From positions 1-11,117 of the forward strand of contig CAJGBY010000028.1 of the NCBI GenBank assembly GCA_904501735.1: a stretch of 11,117 nucleotides of DNA. The letters run 5' to 3'. A program made the translations under genes and the position numbers. Below the pieces are notes generated by a model. That model had not been told where the DNA came from. It did no database searches and saw only the letters and a list, made by a program, of their open reading frames with translations. Every line of letters starts with the position of its first letter. Position 1 is the first letter of the stretch. This stretch comes from an uncultured Muribaculaceae bacterium (GTDB taxonomy: Bacteria; Bacteroidota; Bacteroidia; Bacteroidales; Muribaculaceae). Shown here in pieces: positions 1 to 6,879 of the stretch.

Positions 1-1
1 A

Positions 2-661
2 AACCTCGTAAAGCATAGTGGTCTGATATGTGTGGATATTGACCGAAAGGACAACCTACATATTGCGAACTTTGATACTCTCATTCCTGACGTACTTAGC
101 CATATTGAAGAAGTTGCTTATGCATCTCGCTCAGTCAGTGGTAACGGATATTTTTTGATTATCCCATTAAAATATCCCGAAGAACATAAGGCTCAATTTG
201 AGAAGTTGGTGCGAGTATTTGATGAAATGGGCATTGCTATTGACAGGGCTTGTGGCGATGTGTGCCGATTGAGATGTCAAAGTTACGATATTCATCAGTA
301 TGTAAATATGAGTGCAAAGCCGTTTTCTGGCATCTATCGTGAACCGAAGTCTATTTTCCACAAATACACCTACGATTATGATGTATATGAAGCCGAAGAC
401 AAGGTTGCAAATTTGTGCCGAGAAATATCACAACGACATATCGACATAACTGGGACCTATGACGATTGGGTAAAGATTGGAGCTGCTTTATCATCATTAG
501 GGGAAAGTGGTCGGCAATGGTTTCATTTATGCAGTTCTCAAAATAGTGGATACAATGCCAAAGAATGCGACCGCAAATTCAACAATCTATTACGCTCCAA
601 TCGTCGCATAGGTATTGGTACCTTCTTCCATTATTGCAAGAATGCTGGATTAGAGATTTAG
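2..661 (+). CDS. VirE_N / PriCT_2 primase-like protein, 3' part (5' end outside window)
   Basis: The frame is open to the left edge, so the start is missing; a GTG at 32 is in frame but is probably internal, because the residues before it (HSGLICVDID) already fit the core of a VirE N-terminal (BT4734/BF3469-like) domain. About 219 residues are visible. The last third, with WVKIGAALSSLGESGRQWF followed by CDRKFNNLL, matches the primase C-terminal PriCT_2 pattern. Proteins of this type occur in Bacteroidetes mobile elements and prophages; many continue into a VirE/DUF3987 helicase domain, but this one stops right after PriCT_2, like the stand-alone BT4734 type. A replication-initiation or primase-accessory role is inferred from the family; no catalytic motif can be confirmed here. 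It converges on the Fic gene at 744-1844 across a shared hairpin. Domain identification is fairly sure, function is not. Confidence 0.8.
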   Translation, partial: NLVKHSGLICVDIDRKDNLHIANFDTLIPDVLSHIEEVAYASRSVSGNGYFLIIPLKYPEEHKAQFEKLVRVFDEMGIAIDRACGDVCRLRCQSYDIHQYVNMSAKPFSGIYREPKSIFHKYTYDYDVYEAEDKVANLCREISQRHIDITGTYDDWVKIGAALSSLGESGRQWFHLCSSQNSGYNAKECDRKFNNLLRSNRRIGIGTFFHYCKNAGLEI

Positions 662-680
662 GTCCTTTCGCTTTAACTAA

Positions 681-719
681 AAGGGGATTATAACTTTTTT
701 ATTCAGTTATAGTCCCCTT
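681..719. terminator. Hairpin terminator between convergent genes
   Basis: Arms at 681-695 (AAGGGGATTATAACT) and 705-719 (AGTTATAGTCCCCTT) pair over 15 positions with one G-T wobble around a 9-base loop. On the - strand the stem is followed by TTTTA, so it best fits termination of the Fic gene ending at 744. It lies 19 bp past the stop of the + strand gene and may serve both directions, though no T-run follows it on the + strand. Confidence 0.8.
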
Positions 720-743
720 GTTGTTGCTAAGATATTGCTACCA

Positions 744-1844
744 TTAAGAATTATAATCTACTAATATATAGTTAGTGCTACGACCTCCCTCATCAGATTT
801 CTGCAATATGCCTTTTGCAATAAGATCGTTTATATCATTTAGTGCAGTATCTGGCGAACATTTTGCAATTTTCGCCCATTTACTACTTGTTAGCTTGCCA
901 TTGAATCCATCAAATTGCATATTCAGCAATTTTCTTTGTCGTTCATTGAAAGAAACATCACGATTGCGTTCCCAAAACTCAGCTTTGTGCATTACTGAGG
1001 ACAAAGTGCTTTCCGACGCACTTAATGCTTGTTCAAAGCAATGCAAAAACCATAAAAGCCAATCGGTAATATCACCATTTCCGCGTTGTGTACGCTCTAG
1101 GACTTCGTAATATTCCTTTTGTAATATTTTTATTTCTGCAGATACAGAATAGAAACGTTTACTACTATTTTCAGAACGAGCAAGTAACATATCGGTCAAG
1201 GCTCTTGTTATTCTACCATTTCCGTCATCAAAAGGGTGTATTGATACAAACCATAAATGAGCAATGGCTGCTTTCAATACAGCATCGATGTCATTGCTAT
1301 TGTTTACCCACTCGATAAAACGGTCCATTTCGGCAGGTACACGCTCAGGAGATGGGGCTTGATAATGTATCTTTTCTTTTCCCATAGCTCCGGATACTAC
1401 TTGCATTTCTCCCGTACGATATTTGCCGACTTCTATGCGATATAAACCACTCATTCCTGTTGGAAATAGTACATTATGCCATCCAAAAAGACGATCGTGA
1501 GTAAGTGCTTTATCATAGTTTTGAGTCGCATCTAATTGCATCTCTACTACACCATCAACATAACGAGACACTGGCACAAGACCAGCTGTGTCAATCCCAA
1601 GTCGACGAGCAATTGAAGATCGAACTTCTTCATAATTTAACTCTTTGCCTTCAATTTCCGAAGAACGAACAAGTTCAAGCGACATATTTGATAGCATAGC
1701 TTCATCTTGTGAGTCAAATCCTAAAGACATCATCCGTCCCATTAGAGAACCTTGTTTGGCTCGTACTCGACCTAATACATTCATTATTTGTTGGCTATCA
1801 TAATGAAATTGCCACCAATTCTTAAAATCATGTATATATCTCAT
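744..1844 (-). CDS. Fic-family protein with N-terminal DUF4172 and C-terminal winged helix (predicted AMP transferase, class II)
   Basis: A 366-aa protein. The N-terminal segment (YIHDFKNWWQFHYD onward) fits DUF4172. The inhibitory-helix motif SSEIEG ((S/T)xxxE(G/N)) is at residues 61-66, and the full catalytic motif HPFDDGNGRITR is at 203-214. Fic proteins with this motif usually transfer AMP from ATP to a hydroxyl side chain of a target; an inhibitory motif N-terminal to the Fic core marks the self-inhibited class II. The C-terminal 60 residues look like a winged helix (KLTSSKWAKIAKCSPDTAL), so the protein may bind DNA. I chose ATG at 1844 over an upstream TTG at 1865, because the TTG lies inside the -7 promoter element and the family normally begins close to the Y-I-x-D/H segment. 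Three operator-like boxes cover the promoter, suggesting autoregulation. The target is unknown; a role as toxin, regulator or phage-defence factor remains open. Confidence 0.93.
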   Translation of the reverse strand: MRYIHDFKNWWQFHYDSQQIMNVLGRVRAKQGSLMGRMMSLGFDSQDEAMLSNMSLELVRSSEIEGKELNYEEVRSSIARRLGIDTAGLVPVSRYVDGVVEMQLDATQNYDKALTHDRLFGWHNVLFPTGMSGLYRIEVGKYRTGEMQVVSGAMGKEKIHYQAPSPERVPAEMDRFIEWVNNSNDIDAVLKAAIAHLWFVSIHPFDDGNGRITRALTDMLLARSENSSKRFYSVSAEIKILQKEYYEVLERTQRGNGDITDWLLWFLHCFEQALSASESTLSSVMHKAEFWERNRDVSFNERQRKLLNMQFDGFNGKLTSSKWAKIAKCSPDTALNDINDLIAKGILQKSDEGGRSTNYILVDYNS

Positions 1845-1862
1845 ATATGCTATATTTTGTGA

Positions 1863-1894
1863 CAAAATTAGATGGTTTTCGGAGAATAAACAAA
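1863..1894 (-). promoter_or_regulatory. Bacteroidetes-type promoter of the DUF4172-Fic gene
   Basis: On the - strand TTTG (1891-1894) is followed after 20 bp by TAATTTTG (1863-1870), matching the Bacteroidetes consensus TTTG, 19-21 bp, TAnnTTTG. The predicted transcript start is about 10-15 bp upstream of the ATG at 1844, giving a very short leader. Confidence 0.75.
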
Positions 1895-1922
1895 TTATTC
1901 ACCGAAAATTTTCGGAGAATAA
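1876..1922. promoter_or_regulatory. Operator-like triple box (TTTTCGGAGAATAA) over the Fic promoter
   Basis: TTTTCGGAGAATAA occurs at 1876-1889, between the -33 and -7 elements, and again at 1909-1922. An inverted copy with one mismatch (TTATTCACCGAAAA) lies at 1895-1908, directly abutting the second copy to make a 28-bp near-perfect palindrome. The position over the promoter suggests a repressor site. The Fic protein itself, which ends in a winged helix, is a candidate binder by inference. Confidence 0.7.
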
Positions 1923-1933
1923 GAAGCATAATC

Positions 1934-2163
1934 TCAGAATACTCCTAACACTTGTGCCATTTCTGAACGTGCAATATTGGGATTAGATTTTAGCATCTCT
2001 ATAATTCGGTTTTTGTGGTCGGTTTTAGCGTTTTCTGGTCGGTTTCTTTGCTTGAACCACCATATAAAGTGAGCATGGCGTCGACATCTTGTTCGTTTCC
2101 ATATTTATTGCTTTCGCAATAGAGATTCCGAATTATATAGTTGATGTAATCAGTACATACCAT
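1934..2163 (-). pseudogene. Frameshifted remnant of a gene ending in a helix-turn-helix-like tail
   Basis: On the - strand an open frame from ATG 2163 to TAG 1999 encodes 54 aa, including NKYGNEQDVDAMLTLYGG and a DQK stretch. It overlaps the 3' end of the neighbouring Fic gene by 31 bp. A second frame then continues to TGA at 1934 with HKNRIIEMLKSNPNIARSEM, which resembles the first helices of a winged HTH. The two look like parts of one gene separated by a 1-base frameshift. The repeat TGGTCGGTTT at 2016-2025 and 2036-2045, which encodes the D-Q/H-K units, has a 20-bp period where 21 would keep the frame, pointing to the likely site of a single-base loss. I do not recognise the parent family. 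A functional 54-aa ORF cannot be excluded. Confidence 0.45.
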
Positions 2164-3197
2164 TCTCTGCCTGAATCTTTGCGTTGTATGTATCCTTTCT
2201 TAATTAGATTATTAATTTGTTTCTGAATAGCAGATGTATTAATTCCAATCAACTTAGTTAATTCTTCATACGAAATCGATGGGTTTTCTTGTAAAGCAAA
2301 CAAAATTTTTGAAGTGTTAGGACTTCTGAATGTAACAATTTTACCATCATACCACCATATATTTTCGTCTGATTTGGTAACAAAATCAATATCTGCTTTT
2401 ATTTCAGTTTTAACTAGTTTGTTGAAATATGTCATAAAATGCCGAATTTCTCTTAGTGACGCATGAGCGCCATCTGACGGAGCTGGTCCTACGACAAGAT
2501 CAGACTGATGCAATGCTTCTAAATATGATTGCTTATCTCTATTGCGCACTACAATCATAGGCCATTCGTGGCGCGAAAGAATATAGTTGACCATCAATCG
2601 TGCAATGCGTCCATTGCCGTCTTCAAAAGGGTGAATACGAATATATCTATAATGAAACAACGCAGCAAGTTCGATTGGTGAGTACTTACCACTTCCTTCT
2701 GCTTCGTTATACCAATTTACCAAATCATTCATCAATGCCGGAGTCTCTTCAGGTGAAGCATATTCAAAACGATCGCCATAGCGTGTAATAACACTATTAG
2801 GTCGCGTTTTATATGAGCCAGCATGAACAACATAGCTTGATTGTAATCCTCCTGGCAGAGTGGTATAAACGGTATAATCTTCACGCAATAAGGTATGATG
2901 AAGTTGTCGAATAAATGTTTCTGTCAACGGCAACTTTTCCTTAGCAATCTCAGCCATCATTTTTAACCCAACATTGCTAGCTTTCATCTCCTCGAAATCT
3001 TTCATCTCTGCCTCGCCACTTACTTTCCCAAATAGTAGCAATAACTCAGTCTGACCATATGTTAAGGTATTACCTTCTATATGGTTTGAATTATAGTTGT
3101 ATTCTACAGTAAATTTGCGAGCTAACTGAGCCTGTTTTTTTTCTGTTAAAGGAAGAAGAGACTTCCACTGATTATAAATGCTATTAATGTCTGCCAT
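2133..3197 (-). CDS. Fic-family protein (predicted AMP transferase, class II) with C-terminal winged helix
   Basis: A 354-aa protein from ATG 3197. The N-terminal part resembles Fic_N, with the inhibitory motif SNHIEG at residues 37-42. The catalytic motif HPFEDGNGRIAR is at 189-200, complete with His, the acidic residue, the GNGR loop and the final Arg, so the enzyme should be active once inhibition is relieved. The C-terminal segment (ISYEELTKLIGINTSAIQKQI) reads as a winged helix, suggesting DNA binding. An in-frame ATG at 3224 would add nine residues, but it lies within the centre of a 9-bp inverted repeat upstream, and ADINSIYNQWKSLLPL is a more typical family start. The gene is separated from the other Fic gene by a broken gene remnant and has its own promoter-like region, so the two Fic genes probably form separate units. 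The protein target is not predictable from sequence. Confidence 0.93.
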   Translation of the reverse strand: MADINSIYNQWKSLLPLTEKKQAQLARKFTVEYNYNSNHIEGNTLTYGQTELLLLFGKVSGEAEMKDFEEMKASNVGLKMMAEIAKEKLPLTETFIRQLHHTLLREDYTVYTTLPGGLQSSYVVHAGSYKTRPNSVITRYGDRFEYASPEETPALMNDLVNWYNEAEGSGKYSPIELAALFHYRYIRIHPFEDGNGRIARLMVNYILSRHEWPMIVVRNRDKQSYLEALHQSDLVVGPAPSDGAHASLREIRHFMTYFNKLVKTEIKADIDFVTKSDENIWWYDGKIVTFRSPNTSKILFALQENPSISYEELTKLIGINTSAIQKQINNLIKKGYIQRKDSGREWYVLITSTI

Positions 3198-3213
3198 ATA
3201 TATTGATGTGTTA

Positions 3214-3237
3214 AATACCACCATTTTGGGTGGTATT
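3214..3237. promoter_or_regulatory. Inverted repeat, probable operator of the second Fic gene
   Basis: AATACCACC (3214-3222) and GGTGGTATT (3229-3237) are perfect 9-bp arms around a 6-bp centre; a further CCACC half-site lies at 3241-3245. The repeat is 16-40 bp upstream of the chosen start and downstream of a possible -7 box. A repressor site or a leader hairpin are both possible. Confidence 0.55.
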
Positions 3238-3263
3238 ATACCACCTTTAAGCGATTACTTGTG

Positions 3264-3271
3264 CAAAAATA
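3264..3271 (-). promoter_or_regulatory. Possible -7 box of the second Fic gene
   Basis: TATTTTTG on the - strand fits TAnnTTTG and is 67 bp upstream of the ATG at 3197. I see no TTTG at the expected -33 spacing, so this is only a partial promoter match. Confidence 0.4.
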
Positions 3272-3306
3272 GTAAAAATATTTGATGTAGAGGATTGTTT
3301 ATATTA

Positions 3307-4638
3307 TTATTCTTTCTCAGTTTTTTCTTGTTGAGACTTATTCCATTGCGTTATCAGCATTCTTGCGTAAGTCTCAGGGTCGGTTTTGATATAAGACAAA
3401 AATGCTTTCTCTGTCTTGTGTCCTGTGATTTGCATAATAACAAGTGCTGGGGCTCCACTTTCAAACATATTAGTTGCAAACGAACGGCGAGCAGTATGAG
3501 CACTTACCAATTCATACTTTGGAAAATACTCCTTAATGCGACGACCTGCTATGGTATGAGTAATAGATGTGTCCTCGGTTATTCCTGCCATTTGACAAAT
3601 TTCTTTTAGAAATGAGTTGAATTTCTGATTAGAAATAACTGGAGGCAACTCTCCATTATACTTTTGAAATATTCTTTTCACTGGTTCAAATATTGGAATA
3701 CATACCTTTGTGCCTGTTTTCATCTGTTCCAATTCAAAATATCCTCGCTCTATGCTTTTAGGGTCTGCAAGTTTGTTTAAGTCACTATATCGGCAACCTG
3801 TCCATGCAAGAAGTATAAACTGGTCTCTTACTTTGTCGTGATAAGCATGCTCCAATTCTACCGTTTCAATTGCATGTAGTTCTTCAGTTGACAAGTAAAC
3901 ATTATCAACCTCCTCTGAAAGTTTCTTACATTTTCTTGGAGCCACAAACTCACATTCCATTCGCTCACTCAATGGGAGCCAATTTATCACAGCCTTTACA
4001 TTCTTGATATGTTTACCAACAGTATTTAACTTGAAACCTTTGAAATTTAGGAACGATACGTAGCCATCGTAAAACTTCTTATCAAGGTCTCTTACTGGAA
4101 TATCGCCCATTTTCGCAAAATCGAGATACTCAAATAAGTATCTTTTCATTTGATTGTATTGCAAGATTGTACGATGACTAACAGGTTGACCCTTGTGATT
4201 TCCATTCTCTTGAATACGAGAGGGAGCACCCTCAATAAATGCTTCAACAGCCTCTCGTAGCATCATAGGTTTCTTTTCTTCTTCTCCCTCTTCAACTACA
4301 ACATACTTTTCAGGATGATTAAACTTATCAACCTCAGTCTTTAGCCAATCAGATGGCAATACTGCATTTTTGTCCCATTTTAGCCACTCTTCCTCGATAA
4401 AATGGCACAACGCCTCAATTTTGGCTCGTTGGTCATTATGATAACGCCTATTCTCATCATTCATTCTTCGTTTATCCACCATTTGGGTTCCATCCCAATA
4501 GTTTGGGTCATCTAAAATATATATACCTGAACGAGCACGCTGATTAAATGCTTTTCCATTGTAAAAACGGATTAGTATTTCTTGGTATCCAGTACTCTTA
4601 TTTTTCTTACTGGATAGTGATAATTGTAGTTTTGCCAT
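3307..4638 (-). CDS. Tyrosine recombinase / site-specific integrase with N-terminal Arm domain
   Basis: A 443-aa protein of usual length for Bacteroidetes mobile-element integrases. Residues 1 to about 110 resemble the Arm DNA-binding domain (MAKLQLSLSSKK, GIYILDDPNYWDG), about 125-225 the SAM-like core-binding domain, and about 245-430 the catalytic domain. Catalytic residues can be placed: Arg283 (WTGCRYSDL), Lys307 (QMKTGTK), His381-Arg384 (HTARRSF), His407 (ITGHKTEKAF) and the nucleophile Tyr416 (LSYIK). All are present, so the enzyme is probably active. An in-frame ATG 30 bp upstream (4668) is rejected because the -7 box lies between it and the MAKLQ start. The upstream 370 bp contain paired 11-bp-period repeats that could be its arm sites. 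It could move the Fic/VirE side of the window, or the reverse-transcriptase side; the boundary is not resolved. Confidence 0.95.
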   Translation of the reverse strand: MAKLQLSLSSKKNKSTGYQEILIRFYNGKAFNQRARSGIYILDDPNYWDGTQMVDKRRMNDENRRYHNDQRAKIEALCHFIEEEWLKWDKNAVLPSDWLKTEVDKFNHPEKYVVVEEGEEEKKPMMLREAVEAFIEGAPSRIQENGNHKGQPVSHRTILQYNQMKRYLFEYLDFAKMGDIPVRDLDKKFYDGYVSFLNFKGFKLNTVGKHIKNVKAVINWLPLSERMECEFVAPRKCKKLSEEVDNVYLSTEELHAIETVELEHAYHDKVRDQFILLAWTGCRYSDLNKLADPKSIERGYFELEQMKTGTKVCIPIFEPVKRIFQKYNGELPPVISNQKFNSFLKEICQMAGITEDTSITHTIAGRRIKEYFPKYELVSAHTARRSFATNMFESGAPALVIMQITGHKTEKAFLSYIKTDPETYARMLITQWNKSQQEKTEKE

Positions 4639-4656
4639 AACTTGAAAATCTTTTTG

Positions 4657-4688
4657 CAAAGATAACAAGTCTACCTAGGACCACAAAA
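4657..4688 (-). promoter_or_regulatory. Integrase promoter, Bacteroidetes type
   Basis: On the - strand TTTTG (4684-4688) is followed after 19 bp by TATCTTTG (4657-4664), a full match to the TTTG/TAnnTTTG consensus, 19-27 bp before the ATG at 4638. A pair of TTTTTGGCGT repeats begins at 4689, immediately next to the -33 element, so an integrase or accessory protein bound there could affect transcription. Confidence 0.75.
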
Positions 4689-5057
4689 TTTTTGGCGTGT
4701 TTTTGGCGTCTTATTTGTTGTTTAATGTGATTTTGTGTTATTCTTCAACTAACACAAAACAACATAAAACACTGATTATTAATATTATCGATATTTTACA
4801 ACAAACACCAGATATCACACAAAAACACATTAAAAGCCCAAGTGGGACCACACCATAAATCCGTTAATTCGCTAATAAATAACGAGTTAACGGATTTTTC
4901 TTTTACAAAATTTTACAATTAAAAGCGATTTTGTCCTAAAATTGTCCTAAAAAATCACCCTTGACAGCTTTCTGTCCTATATATACAGCCACATTTCCAT
5001 TAAAAACTTTTTTCACCCAATTTTCACCCACCCCCAAATTGCCGACTTTTTGCCGAC
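4689..5057. repeat. Four pairs of short direct repeats with 11-bp period (possible integrase arm sites)
   Basis: Four different sequences each occur twice, one copy starting exactly 11 bp after the other: TTTTTGGCGT (4689, 4700), TTGTCCTAAAA (4931, 4942; perfectly tandem), TTTTCACCCA (5010, 5021) and TTGCCGAC (5039, 5050). Eleven bp is about one helical turn, so each pair presents two equal sites on the same DNA face. They lie in the non-coding region upstream of a tyrosine recombinase with an Arm domain, where arm-type binding sites are expected. The rest of this roughly 500-bp gap (4639-5164) holds the integrase promoter, one stem-loop and AT-rich sequence with no credible gene. Confidence 0.6.
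4857..4897 (+). terminator. Stem-loop with T-run, terminator-like or part of an attachment region
   Basis: AAATCCGTTAA (4857-4867) pairs perfectly with TTAACGGATTT (4887-4897) around a 19-base loop, and TTTTTCTTTT follows on the + strand (from 4895). It has the form of an intrinsic terminator for + strand transcription, yet no + strand gene ends here. It may be a leftover host gene end at an insertion site, end a small RNA, or block read-through toward the reverse-transcriptase side. Confidence 0.55.
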
Positions 5058-5164
5058 CTAAATTTTATTTTGAGTTTAAGCTACCATTCATTACGATGTC
5101 ACTCAAGCCCGAATTGATGGATATCGATATATATATCTTCAATGATTATCCAAATCCAAGAGTA

Positions 5165-6865
5165 CTAATACTCCATTGAATCATATTGGCGTTTCTCCTT
5201 GAATGTAATCACCTGCCCAGTTTTTGCTAATACTTTTCTATTTACAATTGTGTCTATGGGCAATTTATCAGCAATTTCCCCCTTCAACCAAGAATTATTC
5301 CATAAATTAACTGGCTGCTGTGCGACAAGCTTACATAAAGGCATATCATATACCTCAGCCGAAGACCAATCATCTGTTGTATGAGTAATATTTTGAAGCC
5401 ATACTTGTAAAAATGCTGAATTTGGTTGATGTCTAAGTTTCAGATATATCTGATGTATTATTTCTCGCTTCTTTTGCATATCAGTCGATTTCATGTCTGC
5501 GAGCATTTGACTCGCTACTTTCAATGCATAATGTGCTGCATTAACATTGTTTGCAGCAATTTCTACAGCAATAGCTACCATTGCAGAAATGTTCTCCCAC
5601 AAATGACCTGCGTATTCTTTTAACAAGACTTCTTTCGAAGTTTTGCCTGTTTTCAGATCAATCATAGTTATCTCATTCTTGCGAGTTTTTGTTGACAATT
5701 GTTTCTCAATACGCTTACTAAATGCTGAGAGTTTGTTCTTCAACTGACCTCCATTAGGGAATTGTCGAGAAAATTCGTAGATGAACAGTAAATGCTTTTG
5801 GAATCCATCAAAATCATAGCCTTGCTCTTTGCGCTCATTTCCGTTCTCGTCGCGATAAGTTTGCTTACTCTCTATAGGTGTGTTAAAGATATAGTACGCT
5901 TTATCTGACTTGATAGAATCGGCTATTAAATCAGAGCTAATTTTGGTCTTTGATGTGTTCATGCGGAAGTTGAATCGTTCCAATATCTGTTGAAGCATAT
6001 ACGACAACGCTTCAAGAGCATCACGGTCGTTGCAGAATATGCGATAGTCATCAACATAGCGCAATACTTTATAGTCCAAGTATTTAGGCAATTTGCCATC
6101 TGCTTGTGCCTTCTCTATTTCACGAACGAAAAGCATATCAGCATAACCGAGAATAATTTCGGCAATAAACCCAAACAGTTTGCTACCTTGTGGTAGTCCC
6201 ATATTACGACCTTGTTGCATGGCTCGAATGTATGTTTGAATATTTGTTGCCAATGCGTTGTTTTCAGCCGTTTCACACTCGGTACCCTTGCGAGCCAATG
6301 CCCAACCTATTGATTCGGGATTGACTTGTCCGAAACAATTTGTGATATCGGTAATAAACATGTAGCGATATTTCAGCGACAATTCAATAGAGGTTTGTTC
6401 CATAGAACTCCACCAATTTAGAATTGAAGTAGCTCCACGGAAAGACTTTGGTTTGTCATCAGTCTTAACCATTGGTATGGCGCAAGCTGAGAAATGTTCG
6501 TCTTTATACAGATCAAAACATTCACATATCTTATCCCACGCCTTTTCATTGCAAATCTCACGAGCCAACATATAATATAGGAACGGATTTGCTAATGTGA
6601 GCGGACGAACCCCATATCTGCCATCTTTATTGGAAATAACTTCAAGATTTACCCCACTAACATCGGTGGGATTTGCACCGTTGCAAATATCTATCAACAA
6701 CTTGTTGCCGATAGCCATCTTTGCATACTCCAACACTGGAGCAAAATCAAAATATTCTGGCAGTTCAGTTGTACAATACTGGTCTGATTCTAAGAAGAAA
6801 TTCATTGCTTGCTCTGCGGGCAATGTTGTAACAGGAATTGCTTTTGAATTAGTCACTTTTTTCAT
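5165..6865 (-). CDS. Reverse transcriptase of the unknown-group/Abi type (possible DRT-like defence protein)
   Basis: A 566-aa protein. Polymerase motifs are in order: motif A FITDITNCF with Asp173, GLPQGSKL at 223-230, and motif C RYVDDYRIF with the catalytic YVDD at 270-273; NTSKTKI near 303-309 fits the following motif. All catalytic Asp residues are present. Residues from about 360 to the end are mostly helical with no endonuclease or maturase domain, as in Abi and 'unknown group' RTs that carry a C-terminal helical-repeat region. The RYVDDY form and the TDI-N-F context fit that class better than group II intron or retron enzymes, which typically have YADD. Several members of the class act in phage defence, some by untemplated or ncRNA-templated DNA synthesis; a similar role here is inference. 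Last gene of the operon, 14 bp after the helicase. I cannot assign a DRT subtype. Confidence 0.9.
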   Translation of the reverse strand: MKKVTNSKAIPVTTLPAEQAMNFFLESDQYCTTELPEYFDFAPVLEYAKMAIGNKLLIDICNGANPTDVSGVNLEVISNKDGRYGVRPLTLANPFLYYMLAREICNEKAWDKICECFDLYKDEHFSACAIPMVKTDDKPKSFRGATSILNWWSSMEQTSIELSLKYRYMFITDITNCFGQVNPESIGWALARKGTECETAENNALATNIQTYIRAMQQGRNMGLPQGSKLFGFIAEIILGYADMLFVREIEKAQADGKLPKYLDYKVLRYVDDYRIFCNDRDALEALSYMLQQILERFNFRMNTSKTKISSDLIADSIKSDKAYYIFNTPIESKQTYRDENGNERKEQGYDFDGFQKHLLFIYEFSRQFPNGGQLKNKLSAFSKRIEKQLSTKTRKNEITMIDLKTGKTSKEVLLKEYAGHLWENISAMVAIAVEIAANNVNAAHYALKVASQMLADMKSTDMQKKREIIHQIYLKLRHQPNSAFLQVWLQNITHTTDDWSSAEVYDMPLCKLVAQQPVNLWNNSWLKGEIADKLPIDTIVNRKVLAKTGQVITFKEKRQYDSMEY

Positions 6866-6879
6866 AGTTATATCTTTTT

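Noticed and set aside
775..1110. Open frame on the + strand (111 codons) opposite the first Fic gene
   Set aside because: It lies fully antisense to a gene with clear Fic motifs, and its translation has no recognisable domain.
4831..4856. tRNA-end-like string (CCCAAGTGGGACCACACCA) that could mark an integration site in a tRNA
   Set aside because: No cloverleaf, anticodon arm or T-arm can be built from the upstream bases, so no tRNA or tRNA fragment is supported.
5160..5173. GAGTA/TACTC hairpin at the end of the RT gene as a terminator
   Set aside because: Only 5 bp of stem, overlapping the coding end, with no T-run on the - strand.
4961..5179. Open frame on the + strand (72 codons) in the gap before the RT gene
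   Set aside because: Low-complexity translation rich in Phe and Pro over the repeat pairs, overlapping the RT 3' end, with no promoter or ribosome-binding context.
5165..6865. RT as part of a group II intron or a retron
   Set aside because: YVDD in place of the usual YADD, no maturase X or HNH domain, no intron domain V-like structure or msr/msd-like repeat pair found nearby, and a long helical C-terminus.
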